Made by a program: the position numbers and the translations under genes
DNA from: UKL13-2 sp031414695
GTDB lineage: Bacteria > Pseudomonadota > Gammaproteobacteria > Burkholderiales > Usitatibacteraceae
Reading direction: 5' to 3'
NCBI GenBank assembly: GCA_031414695.1
Contig: JANNWG010000007.1
Span: 18,903-82,902, forward strand
DNA length: 64,000 nt
Shown: positions 25,006 through 33,571 of the stretch, piece after piece
How positions within the stretch are numbered: position 1 is the stretch's first letter
Layout of the letters: each line of letters opens with the position of its first letter
The notes under the pieces: model-generated
Databases searched by the model: none
Told to the model about the DNA's origin: nothing
The model's input: only the letters and a program-made list of their open reading frames with translations

Positions 25006-26138
25006 TGGACCAATCATTTTGGCGAGGCAAGCGGGTTTTTCTCACCGGCCACACCGGCTTTAAGGGTGGGTGGATGGCGCTGTGGCTGCAGCAAATGGAC
25101 GCGATTGTGACAGGCTATGCACTTGCGCCAAACACGAGCCCTAATCTATTTGACGTTGCCAGTGTTGGCAACGGTATGATCTCGATCATCAACGATATTC
25201 GTGACCACGCCGCACTCACCGACGCTGTTGCGGTGTGCCAACCAGAAATTGTATTTCACCTCGCCGCCCAGCCACTGGTGAGGCGGTCATACGCCGAGCC
25301 GCGCGAGACCTACGAGACCAACGTGATGGGCACGGTCAATTTGCTCGACGCGGTACGCGCAACACCAAGCGTTCGTGCAGTTGTCATTGTGACCACCGAC
25401 AAGTGCTATGAAAATCGTGAACTCGGCCATCAACATAACGGCTATTCGGAAACCGACCCGATGGGTGGCTATGACCCCTATAGCAGCAGCAAAGGCTGCG
25501 CCGAGCTGGTAACCAACGCGTATCGGCAGTCGTACTTTCACCCTGGTACCTATGCCGAGCATGGCGTCGCGGTGGCATCGGCCCGCGCCGGCAATGTGAT
25601 CGGAGGCGGCGATTGGTGTGAAGACCGCTTGATACCTGATTTTATCCGTGCGATCTCTCACAACAAACCATTATTGGTTCGTAATCCAAACGCGACGCGC
25701 CCCTGGCAACACGTGTTGGAACCTCTTTCGGGATACATACAATTGGCCGAGCTCTTGATAACATCTGGGTCTGAGTTTTCATCGCCGTGGAACTTTGGGC
25801 CGGCCGATAACGATGCACACCCGGTGGACTGGATCGCCGAACGGCTCGTCAGACTTTGGGGAAATGGTTCCACGTGGCAACTCGATGGTGGAAACCACCC
25901 ACACGAAGCGACCTACCTGAAGCTGGATTCAACCAAGGCAATAACTCAATTGGGCTGGGCACCGAAATTATCGTTGGATGATGCATTGAGCTGGCTGGTG
26001 GAATGGTACCAAGCCCGGCAAGCAAGCAAAATGGGAATGAGGGAATTTACAATGGGGCAGATAAGTGAATACCAGACGAAAGACGCATTGAGCCTGTTGT
26101 CCCAGCGCAGGCTGGAACCCAGTCATCTCAAAATCTGA
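25005..26138 (+). CDS. rfbG: CDP-glucose 4,6-dehydratase
   Basis: This is a 377-residue extended SDR from a GTG at 25005, preceded by GGAAAG at a 7-base spacing. The resulting N-terminus DQSFWRGKRVFLTGHTGFKG matches RfbG. A longer in-frame GTG at 24990 is less likely. It has the NAD motif TGHTGFKG, VTTDKCYEN and the catalytic YDPYSSSKG (YxxxK). It converts CDP-glucose to CDP-4-keto-6-deoxyglucose. The last 30 or so residues (REFTMGQISEYQ onward) extend beyond the typical core. Confidence 0.95.
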   Translation: MDQSFWRGKRVFLTGHTGFKGGWMALWLQQMDAIVTGYALAPNTSPNLFDVASVGNGMISIINDIRDHAALTDAVAVCQPEIVFHLAAQPLVRRSYAEPRETYETNVMGTVNLLDAVRATPSVRAVVIVTTDKCYENRELGHQHNGYSETDPMGGYDPYSSSKGCAELVTNAYRQSYFHPGTYAEHGVAVASARAGNVIGGGDWCEDRLIPDFIRAISHNKPLLVRNPNATRPWQHVLEPLSGYIQLAELLITSGSEFSSPWNFGPADNDAHPVDWIAERLVRLWGNGSTWQLDGGNHPHEATYLKLDSTKAITQLGWAPKLSLDDALSWLVEWYQARQASKMGMREFTMGQISEYQTKDALSLLSQRRLEPSHLKI

Positions 26139-26316
26139 TTAATATGATGTGCTCCTAGAGTAGTTACGTAACCCCGCTGGGACGGCAGTTTAGAGGTTTG
26201 GCGATTTTGACGTTAATTAAATTTGTAAACCCTACCATCCAAAATTACTTTCAACCGTTTTTTGCTTCAAAACACCCGTCAAACATAGACTTTCAATAAC
26301 CAAACTGACTCAGCAA
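26139..26316. other. Gap between rfbG and rfbH
   Basis: A 178-base AT-rich gap, the first sizeable break in the operon. The segment 26254-26285 (CTTCAAAACACCCGTC then AAACATAG) loosely resembles the right arm of the dispersed palindrome seen elsewhere. I see no terminator. Confidence 0.45.
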
Positions 26317-27642
26317 ATGAACCCCCCTACCTCTAAAGACCAGCTCCGCCAACATATCCTCGCCTTAGTCGAGCAATACACAGCCATCAGCTTGGCACCG
26401 CAACCCTTTGCGCCCGGCAACACCGTGATTCCCGCAGCTGGCAAAGTGCTTGGCAAAGAAGAAATTCAAAATATGGTCGAAGCATCACTCGATGGCTGGC
26501 TCACTACCGGCCGATTCAACGATGCCTTTGAAAAGAAGCTCGCTGAATTCCTTGGTGTTAAATATGTATTGACCGTTAATTCAGGTTCATCAGCCAACCT
26601 GCTCGCCTTTACCGCCCTCACCTCACCCAGCCTGGGGCTGCGGGCACTACAGCCGGGCGACGAAGTGATCAGTGTGGCCGCAGGCTTCCCGACCACCGTC
26701 AACCCCATCATCCAGAATGGCTGCATACCAGTGTTTGTGGACGTGGATATTCCCACCTATAACATCGACGCCAGCAAAATCGAAGAAGCCCTGTCCGACA
26801 AAACCCGCGCCATCATGCTAGCGCACACGCTCGGTAACCCTTACAACTTGAAGATCATTACCGAGCTGTGCAAGAAACACCGACTGTGGCTGATTGAGGA
26901 CTGCTGTGATGCATTGGGGGCCACATACGATGGCAAGATGGTAGGAACATTTGGCGATATCGGCACACTCAGTTTCTACCCGGCTCACCACATCACCATG
27001 GGTGAAGGCGGTGCTGTCTTCACCAACAACCCTGACTTAAAACGGATCTTGGAATCATTCCGTGACTGGGGCCGTGATTGCTACTGCGGGCCAGGCATGG
27101 ACAATACCTGCGGCAAACGCTTCGGCTGGCAGCTCGGCAGCCTGCCGCAAGGTTACGACCACAAGTACACCTACAGCCATGTGGGTTATAACTTTAAAAT
27201 TACCGACATGCAGGCCGCTTGCGGCTTAGCCCAGCTCGACCGGGCTTCTGACTTCATCGCCGCACGGAAGGCTAACTTCAAATATATGAAAGAACGCCTA
27301 ACACCACTGGAAGAATTCTTGATACTGCCGGAAGCAACACCAAATAGCAATCCGTCATGGTTTGGCTTCCCGATTACTCTGCGTGACGATGCACCGGTGA
27401 ACCGTGTGGATCTGTTGAAGTATCTCGACCAACACAAGATCGGTACGCGTCTTTTATTCGCGGGCAATATCACACGACAACCCTATTTTGAGAACAAGAA
27501 CTACCGTGTACCAGGAAGCTTGGCGCGTAGCGATACAGTGATGAACAATACGTTTTGGTTGGGGGTGTATCCGGGGCTAAATGAAGATATGGTCAATTAT
27601 GTTTGCACGCAGGTTGCATCATTTTTTGGATTGGAAAGTTAG
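26317..27642 (+). CDS. rfbH: CDP-6-deoxy-4-hexulose 3-dehydrase (E1, PMP and iron-sulfur dependent)
   Basis: This 441-residue protein has the DegT/aminotransferase fold, but the usual PLP lysine is replaced by histidine in SFYPAHHITMGEGG (His224/225), the hallmark of E1. Cysteines 197, 255, 257 and 265 reproduce the C-X57-C-X1-C-X7-C pattern known for the [2Fe-2S] cluster of this enzyme. It removes the C3 hydroxyl of CDP-4-keto-6-deoxyglucose with electrons from a reductase (E3/RfbI/AscD). No such reductase gene is in the window. Its gene is followed directly by the epimerase-like gene. Confidence 0.95.
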   Translation: MNPPTSKDQLRQHILALVEQYTAISLAPQPFAPGNTVIPAAGKVLGKEEIQNMVEASLDGWLTTGRFNDAFEKKLAEFLGVKYVLTVNSGSSANLLAFTALTSPSLGLRALQPGDEVISVAAGFPTTVNPIIQNGCIPVFVDVDIPTYNIDASKIEEALSDKTRAIMLAHTLGNPYNLKIITELCKKHRLWLIEDCCDALGATYDGKMVGTFGDIGTLSFYPAHHITMGEGGAVFTNNPDLKRILESFRDWGRDCYCGPGMDNTCGKRFGWQLGSLPQGYDHKYTYSHVGYNFKITDMQAACGLAQLDRASDFIAARKANFKYMKERLTPLEEFLILPEATPNSNPSWFGFPITLRDDAPVNRVDLLKYLDQHKIGTRLLFAGNITRQPYFENKNYRVPGSLARSDTVMNNTFWLGVYPGLNEDMVNYVCTQVASFFGLES

Positions 27643-27644
27643 TC

Positions 27645-28214
27645 TTGCGCTTACACAAAACAAGCTTGCCTGGGTGTTTGTTCGTTGAGCCCACTTGGCA
27701 CAAAGACGTACGCGGTTGTCTAGTCAAGGGCTTCCAAGCCTCGGTATTTGCCGAACTGGGGTTGAATAGCACATTTAATGAAAGCTACTATTCTGTATCT
27801 AATAGGAATGTGCTTCGCGGAATGCATTTCCAGATGCCGCCCCATCAGCATGCAAAGATTGTGTCTTGCTTGTCAGGTGAGATATACGACGTCATCGTCG
27901 ACCTACGTATTGGCTCACCTACCTTTTGCAAAACCGAGTCGTTCTACCTAAGTGGTGCGTCTCCAAATGCGATCTATATACCGTCAGGTTGTGCACACGG
28001 CTTCTACACACTTAGCGCGGAGGCAATGATCCACTACTTGGTATCAACTGAATGGGACGCAACTGCAGATTTTGGAATCAATTGGGCTTCGGTTGACACT
28101 CCTTGGCCACTAAGTAGGCAACCGATAGTTTCTGAAAGGGATCATTCATTCCCCGCCATCGCCGAATTCAGCTCCCCCTTTGTTTTTGAGCGAGAAAGCG
28201 AGATGAAGCGATGA
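27645..28214 (+). CDS. RmlC-like (dTDP-4-dehydrorhamnose 3,5-epimerase family) sugar epimerase
   Basis: This is a 189-residue cupin from a TTG at 27645, with GGAAAG at a 6-base spacing. Reading further upstream would overlap rfbH. RmlC features are NVLRGMHFQMPPHQHAKIV, GEIYDVIVDLRIGSPTF and AIYIPSGCAHGFYTLS, holding the active-site histidine and lysine. The terminal W-(D/N)-D-P motif is altered to INWASVDTPWP. Placed between rfbH and a 4-ketoreductase, it is a good candidate for the 5-epimerase that diverts the pathway to an L-sugar such as CDP-ascarylose (AscE role). Substrate is inferred from context. Confidence 0.82.
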   Translation: MRLHKTSLPGCLFVEPTWHKDVRGCLVKGFQASVFAELGLNSTFNESYYSVSNRNVLRGMHFQMPPHQHAKIVSCLSGEIYDVIVDLRIGSPTFCKTESFYLSGASPNAIYIPSGCAHGFYTLSAEAMIHYLVSTEWDATADFGINWASVDTPWPLSRQPIVSERDHSFPAIAEFSSPFVFERESEMKR

Positions 28215-29119
28215 AGGTAGCTATAACCGGTGCCGATGGTTTCGTGGGTGGATTTTTGGTGGCTCGATTGCGGGCGCTTGGCCATGAGGTAATCGGAATC
28301 GGGCATAGGCAAGACTCTGAAGCCTATATCGATCTGTTGGAATTTTCAAACGCAGTTGCCTACACGGTTGACGGGGTCGACTTTGTTATTCATGCTGCGG
28401 CCTTCAACGAAACGCAATGCAACCACGCACCCGCACTTTCATACGCAATGAACGTAGCGGGCACTCGGCGAGTTGTTGATTTTTGTCTCAGAAACAAAAT
28501 TCCAAAAATTTTCTACCTCTCAACTTTTCACGTTTTTAGTGCCGCTGAAGGAGTACTTGATGAGCATTCCATACCGGTTGCATCATCTATATACGGTGAT
28601 TCGCACCTTGCCGCGGAAAAAGTTCTTGATTATGCAAGTAGGCATGAGGGACTCACAGCCACGTCGTTGCGTGCTGCGAATCTTTTTGGAATGCCACACA
28701 ACTTTACCCGCTTTAACCGATGGTCACTGGCGCCGTTTGACATGTGTCGTCAAGCAATAGCGAGCCGCTGCATCAAACTTCAATCGACGGGGCAACAATA
28801 CAGGTCATTTGTATCGCTGGATTTTCTGACAGAAGCTATTCTGAATGCGAATTCAGACAATGCGAGCGGTATACGGCATGTTGGCGGCGGGCTGCACTGC
28901 ACAATCGAATCCTTAGCACAGCGTATCGCAGAAATTGCAAAGCGAACATTGGGAGAAAGGGTGACCGTTGTGCTTGGCTCAAAACAGAGTGCCTACGATT
29001 TCCAAGCTTTTCAGTTCACCAGTCTTGACAATAAATATATTCAGCAAGAGGAAACTGCGGTGATAGCGTTCGATAACTTCGTGTCGCAGTTACTCTTGGC
29101 GTGCACAAATGACAAATAG
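28211..29119 (+). CDS. NAD(P)-dependent sugar 4-ketoreductase/epimerase, extended SDR
   Basis: This 302-residue SDR has nucleotide-binding ITGADGFVGGFL at the N-terminus and HAAAF at about 61-65. The catalytic tyrosine is Tyr128 in SSIYGDSHLAAEK; the usual lysine four residues later is His132 (codon CAC at 28604-28606). The start overlaps the epimerase stop by four bases (ATGA). By position it would reduce the 4-keto group to finish the CDP-dideoxyhexose (RfbJ/AscF role). The YxxxH variant occurs in some polysaccharide SDRs as I recall, so it need not mean loss of activity. Confidence 0.78.
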   Translation: MKVAITGADGFVGGFLVARLRALGHEVIGIGHRQDSEAYIDLLEFSNAVAYTVDGVDFVIHAAAFNETQCNHAPALSYAMNVAGTRRVVDFCLRNKIPKIFYLSTFHVFSAAEGVLDEHSIPVASSIYGDSHLAAEKVLDYASRHEGLTATSLRAANLFGMPHNFTRFNRWSLAPFDMCRQAIASRCIKLQSTGQQYRSFVSLDFLTEAILNANSDNASGIRHVGGGLHCTIESLAQRIAEIAKRTLGERVTVVLGSKQSAYDFQAFQFTSLDNKYIQQEETAVIAFDNFVSQLLLACTNDK

Positions 29120-29717
29120 CTTTCTCACACTTCGGTTCCGATTGCGCGCAAAGCTTGCGCAACTCTGGACAAAGTTGATTCTCGCAAACGAATTCCACGA
29201 AATAGGCACCGGCTGCATAATTTTTGCACCGCGCCACCTATGGGGATGCCATATGATTGCCCTTGGCGCAAACGTAAAGATCGGGCCTTACTCTCGAATT
29301 GAAGCGCATGGTGAGGCAAAGGCAAATGCCAAACTCCGGATTGGAACTGGATGTTCGATAGAACATGCTGTCCACATTTACTGCGCCGACAGCTTGTATA
29401 TTGGTAACGATTGCGTGATAGCGAGCGGGTGCATGATATCGGACAACAATCACTCGACGAATCCGCATGCCGGCCCCTATATTGCGCAGCCCCTTGTTGC
29501 AAAGCGAACAACCATTGGGAAGAACGTGTGGCTTGGTGAAAACGTAGCAGTTCTACAGGGATCAGATATTGGCGACTATTGCGTAATTGGAGCGAACAGT
29601 GTCGTAACTGGTGTAATACCACCGTTTTCGATGGCAGTGGGCGCTCCTGCGAAAGTTATTAAATTTTTTGACAAAGAAAATTGCATTTGGGTTCCAACTT
29701 CAAATGGCGATAAATAA
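29109..29717 (+). CDS. Left-handed beta-helix O-acetyltransferase
   Basis: This 202-residue hexapeptide-repeat protein has repeated I-G/V-G units (ALGANVKIGPYSRIEAHG, LRIGTGCSIEHAV, LYIGNDCVIASGC), the loop DNNHS with its catalytic histidine, and TIGKNVWLGENVAVLQGSDI followed by GAPAKVIKFF. Such enzymes transfer acetyl groups from acetyl-CoA to sugars in the cytoplasm. It probably decorates a repeat-unit sugar. It overlaps the upstream reductase and the downstream flippase genes. Confidence 0.88.
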   Translation: MTNSFLTLRFRLRAKLAQLWTKLILANEFHEIGTGCIIFAPRHLWGCHMIALGANVKIGPYSRIEAHGEAKANAKLRIGTGCSIEHAVHIYCADSLYIGNDCVIASGCMISDNNHSTNPHAGPYIAQPLVAKRTTIGKNVWLGENVAVLQGSDIGDYCVIGANSVVTGVIPPFSMAVGAPAKVIKFFDKENCIWVPTSNGDK

Positions 29718-31005
29718 AATAATTTCTGGAACTGCGGCTGCTGTTGTCAATGTGGGAACAGAGGCAATTGTAGCAATAGTCCAAATATCCTTGCTGTGGG
29801 CATATTTGAAGCCCCCTACGGTCGGACTCTGGATGATATTCCTCCCAGCTGCCGGACTTTTTTTGGCAATTGGCGCGGCAGTAAGTCAAGCAGTAAGTCG
29901 TCAACAGGCAGCAATCTGTGCTAATTCCAATTTCCACGCAATGACGCTGCACTTCATGAGAACAACAAAAGTTGTCTTTCTTGTCGCTGCAGCTACGAAT
30001 ATCTTTATTTCGCTTTTAATCCACCATCTTTACTTCTCGGCACGGATTGTTGCACTTCCAGAACATGAATTAGCCACATTCGCATGGGGCTTGCTAGTTT
30101 CAGGCTATTGCCTACGATTGCTGGGGTTGAGATATGTCGGCCATCTAAATGGGTATGGTGTTGTAGGCAAAGACAAGCTTCTACAAGCAATATGTGCATT
30201 GCTCATCCTTTGTTGTACATACTTGTTTCTAATCTCTGGCTTGGGTCTGCTCGGGGCTGGACTAGCCCATTTAATTGGGGGAGCGGTCTTCTTTGCAGGT
30301 TCGTGGTGGTTGTTACGTAAAAAATTAGCCGGTAGCCGAGCTGTTCACGCGGTTGAAAATAAAGCAATTCGCCCAAGAGATTTGCTTCGCGAAGCTAGCG
30401 GATTTACACTAATGAGTGTTGTTGCATGGATGTTGACAAGCTCAGATGTTTTCATCGTGGAATACCTGTTTGGACTGGAAACGGTTTCTCGGTACGCCGC
30501 TCTCACAAAAATAGCGCTATTAATCGCCGCCCTATCCGTACTTGTTCCGCAAATGGCATTCCCCTTTATCGCCAAGGCTTGGACAGCACAAAATCACAGT
30601 GAGGCTCGTCGCCTCGTTCGATTTACAACGTTGGCTGGCCCAACAGTGGCGGTAGTCTGTTCGATCATGGCCCTTGCTATAGCGCCCTTTGTCATACCGA
30701 TTTGGCTCCGCACCGAATCTGCGTACCTGGGTCCTGGCATTTTCTCAATGCAACTGCTATTTGCGTTGTTGTATTCAGTGCATGTGTCCCATGTCTCGGC
30801 TACTCTAGCAACTGGCGTGAACCCATTTGTAGTCGCTGCTGTGCTAAACGTAGGACTTTCCCTACCATTAGCGCTTGTGTTGGGACATATGTTTGGAATG
30901 TTGGGCGTTCCTATTGGATACACATTGGGAACCCTTCCAGTTACAATTTTTGCAATTTACAGTACTCAAGCTCGTTTTTCTTTGCAAGCAGCACAAAGGT
31001 CATAA
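29704..31005 (+). CDS. wzx: Polysaccharide flippase (Wzx-like, MOP superfamily)
   Basis: This is a 433-residue protein with about 12 hydrophobic helices from the ATG at 29704 (AINKIISGTAAAVVNVGTEA). An earlier in-frame ATG at 29668 lies inside the acetyltransferase and adds no family-like sequence. MOP-type flippases move undecaprenyl-linked repeat units across the inner membrane. Sequence divergence is normal for Wzx, so the call rests on length, topology, the N-terminal pattern and context between sugar and glycosyltransferase genes. Confidence 0.8.
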   Translation: MAINKIISGTAAAVVNVGTEAIVAIVQISLLWAYLKPPTVGLWMIFLPAAGLFLAIGAAVSQAVSRQQAAICANSNFHAMTLHFMRTTKVVFLVAAATNIFISLLIHHLYFSARIVALPEHELATFAWGLLVSGYCLRLLGLRYVGHLNGYGVVGKDKLLQAICALLILCCTYLFLISGLGLLGAGLAHLIGGAVFFAGSWWLLRKKLAGSRAVHAVENKAIRPRDLLREASGFTLMSVVAWMLTSSDVFIVEYLFGLETVSRYAALTKIALLIAALSVLVPQMAFPFIAKAWTAQNHSEARRLVRFTTLAGPTVAVVCSIMALAIAPFVIPIWLRTESAYLGPGIFSMQLLFALLYSVHVSHVSATLATGVNPFVVAAVLNVGLSLPLALVLGHMFGMLGVPIGYTLGTLPVTIFAIYSTQARFSLQAAQRS

Positions 31006-31009
31006 GTCG

Positions 31010-31972
31010 ATGTCTCCATTAGTTTCCGTCATCATTCCGACGAAGAATCGAAGAGTCTTCTTAGGCGGCGCGATCCAAAGTGCAATTGTCCAATCGCATC
31101 AAAATTTGGAAATTATTGTGTCTGACAATTGGAGTCATGATGGTACTGACGAATTAGTTGCCAATTTCCTTGATAAGCGACTCAAGTTCGTCAGACCATC
31201 ACATCCACTTTCAATGACAGACAATTGGAACCATGCACTTTCGTATGCCACTGGAAAGTATTTTCTACTATTATCTGATGACGACGAACTTGCTCCCGAT
31301 GGCATTGCAGACCTAGTAGGTGCGCTCAATCCCCAGGCAAATGAAGCCTATGGCAACCATCTGGTCGTAATTGGCAAAGTAGGTGTCATCGGCGTGGCCG
31401 GCGAGTTACAAGGCTTCACAAAAGTCGGCAATCTTAGAGAGCCAGCTGCACAAACTGTAATCAGTTTTTTTCGGGGTTGGCGTTCGAACTATCCGTGTGG
31501 AAATCTACTGCATACTGAAACAGCGCGCTCATTCGGCGGCTACAACGGATTGCGATACGGGGTCGGCGCAGACGGTGCACTTTGGATGCAACTTGCTTTC
31601 GAATGCGGTACAGTTGCCCACACCGAAAGAGTGGTAGCAAGTTATAGATCACATATATTAAATACAACTTCGGCAACGACTATAGACGATTGGGTACGAT
31701 CGTCAATCTCGTTAAACCGGCTAGTTGAGGTTTGGTACAAGGACAAACTATTTACAAAATGTATGTTCCAGAGCGCAGGAAGGACTCACGCTGCTAGGCT
31801 AGTATGCGGACTTGCCTTGATTCGATCTACCAATATGCTTAGGCCGTTTAAGGCTCTGGGTGTCGCCGTATTGCCCCATAAAAAACACCTACTAAATATT
31901 GAAGGCCTTTACTACTTGTCGCGCGCAATTGTTAGATTGCTTTGCACCGTGATAGTCTCGCCATTTCGGTAG
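31010..31972 (+). CDS. Family 2 glycosyltransferase
   Basis: This is a 320-residue protein from the ATG at 31010, four bases after the flippase stop. GT-A features are PLVSVIIPTKNRRVFLGGAI near the N-terminus, the nucleotide-binding IIVSDNWSHDGT and the metal-binding LLLSDDDELAPDG. GGYNGLRYGVGADGALW marks the acceptor side. It transfers a sugar to the lipid-linked repeat unit in the cytoplasm. Donor and acceptor unknown. Confidence 0.9.
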   Translation: MSPLVSVIIPTKNRRVFLGGAIQSAIVQSHQNLEIIVSDNWSHDGTDELVANFLDKRLKFVRPSHPLSMTDNWNHALSYATGKYFLLLSDDDELAPDGIADLVGALNPQANEAYGNHLVVIGKVGVIGVAGELQGFTKVGNLREPAAQTVISFFRGWRSNYPCGNLLHTETARSFGGYNGLRYGVGADGALWMQLAFECGTVAHTERVVASYRSHILNTTSATTIDDWVRSSISLNRLVEVWYKDKLFTKCMFQSAGRTHAARLVCGLALIRSTNMLRPFKALGVAVLPHKKHLLNIEGLYYLSRAIVRLLCTVIVSPFR

Positions 31973-31973
31973 A

Positions 31974-32096
31974 ATGAAAATGCAACCTCGAAATAATCGC
32001 GAATGGGTTGATTACACTAATCTAGAAATGCTTTGGCTCTCGCTATACATGTACTTTAAAGCCTGCTGCTATAGCCGCGGCACAAAAATAAATTAA
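31974..32096 (+). CDS. Possible small protein or gene remnant, 40 residues
   Basis: An open frame begins one base after the GT2 stop, ATG AAA ATG CAA, and ends at a TAA at 32094-32096. It encodes a tryptophan- and tyrosine-rich peptide with MLWLSLYMYFKACCYSRG near its end. No ribosome site stands out. The tight spacing to the GT2 gene is the only argument for it. It may be a decayed N-terminus. I do not recognise it. Confidence 0.25.
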   Translation: MKMQPRNNREWVDYTNLEMLWLSLYMYFKACCYSRGTKIN

Positions 32097-32103
32097 CGTT
32101 CCT

Positions 32104-33558
32104 ATGCAAATGCTCCCAAGCTTATTACCCAATAGTAAGAAATCAATTTTCGCCCCGCTCGTTTCCGTCGGCGTTATTCTGTCTTTGCTGGCCGCCTTCG
32201 TTTTCGAGTTATATCTTGCCTTCACGACCGCCATGTTTCTAATTATCGCAATCACCGCAATGACAAGCGTAGATAGAAAATATGTTCCTTTTTCGTGGCA
32301 GTTTGGCATCCCCGCATTTTATATGCTCATGTTTGTCATTTTGCCATTGGCAAATCGCGTGTCCGGTACCTTACCCGCGGTCGTTTCGGATAGCGAAATA
32401 GCAGACGCAATGTTGGTACTTACGGTCGGGATTGCAGCATTTTGGGGTGGTTCAAAGTTTTTTTTAAACCTTAGAAGTGACACCTACCATTTAGGCATGA
32501 CAAGCATAAGGGAACTTGACATCTTATCAAAAAGTTGGGCACTCGGTTCCTTGCTTGTCATGGGCGGCCTATCCATGATTTGGAGCTATTTTTTTGGCTA
32601 CTATGGCCTTTTAGTCACATCCGCAAATGACCTCTCAAAGGGTGCAGGCCTAGCAGCCACCCTTGCATTTTTTGTAATGATTGCGCATTCGATTACTTGG
32701 ACAATATTCCTCGAAACGAGGCGACGCACGTTTCTTATACTTGGGATATTTTCAATTTTGATCATGGCAGGGTCAGGAATCATATCCAATTCAAAAACTC
32801 AACTTATGCTTCCTTTCTTTCTGACTGGCATAAGTGTCTGGGGGGTAACTGGAAAATTCCCTACTCGACTAATTTTGGCAAGTTTAGTCATTTATATTTT
32901 TGTGGCATATCCAGTTGTTACTGCGCTTCGCGGTGGGGTGCTGGCATCATACGACGATTCGAGCCGCAAAGAACTTGCAGAACTCATCTGGGAATTTGTA
33001 AGCGCGGGGGAATGGACAAATTTTGCAAATGAAACCTCAGCCACTCAATCTCTTGACCGGGGGCTGTTGCCGTACTTCACTCAAATAGTTGCGCAAGCTG
33101 GTAACAATGTAGAATATTTTTATGGCGAAACATTCAAAAGTGCCTTGGAAATTTTCGTTCCTAGATTTTTGTACCCCGATAAACCCGATATGAACATTGG
33201 CAATTGGACTGCACAAGCCTTTGGTGTGCTCCTACCTTACGACACCGTCACAAACCTTTCGCCTACGTATATCGGTGAGTTCTATATGAATTTTGGACTA
33301 ATTGGCGTGATTGTTGGTATGTTTTTGATAGGCATAACTGCAGTACTAGTGGACCGACATGTGATCGTTTCACGCCGAAGCTGGACAATGCCAATAATGA
33401 TTTTCGCTATCCTTTGGCAGGAGTCTGTAATTGGTCATACTTTGTTGCCATTTATTAAGAACATCCTGCTATTGGTACCTGTTATTTTCATTTTTAATTC
33501 GATCGCTAGCTTAAAACGTTACAAAGAAGTGCCGCAAGTTTTGCGAGGGAATGCCTAG
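32104..33558 (+). CDS. wzy: Oligosaccharide repeat-unit polymerase (Wzy-like)
   Basis: This 484-residue polytopic protein has about 10-12 helices and a large loop (about 285-380) carrying GEWTNFANETSATQSLDRG, and PRFLYPDKPDMNIGNWTAQA with the periplasmic NLSPTYIGEFYMNFG. These fit O-antigen/EPS polymerases of the Wzy type, which join lipid-linked repeat units in the periplasm. Wzy sequences are highly divergent, so topology and operon context carry the call. Its stop overlaps the possible longer start of the FkbM gene. Confidence 0.82.
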   Translation: MQMLPSLLPNSKKSIFAPLVSVGVILSLLAAFVFELYLAFTTAMFLIIAITAMTSVDRKYVPFSWQFGIPAFYMLMFVILPLANRVSGTLPAVVSDSEIADAMLVLTVGIAAFWGGSKFFLNLRSDTYHLGMTSIRELDILSKSWALGSLLVMGGLSMIWSYFFGYYGLLVTSANDLSKGAGLAATLAFFVMIAHSITWTIFLETRRRTFLILGIFSILIMAGSGIISNSKTQLMLPFFLTGISVWGVTGKFPTRLILASLVIYIFVAYPVVTALRGGVLASYDDSSRKELAELIWEFVSAGEWTNFANETSATQSLDRGLLPYFTQIVAQAGNNVEYFYGETFKSALEIFVPRFLYPDKPDMNIGNWTAQAFGVLLPYDTVTNLSPTYIGEFYMNFGLIGVIVGMFLIGITAVLVDRHVIVSRRSWTMPIMIFAILWQESVIGHTLLPFIKNILLLVPVIFIFNSIASLKRYKEVPQVLRGNA

Positions 33559-33571
33559 GAAGAGGCTATAT

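Noticed and set aside
26317..27642. Calling rfbH an ordinary PLP sugar aminotransferase
   Set aside because: The catalytic lysine is replaced by histidine and the four cluster cysteines have the exact E1 spacing.
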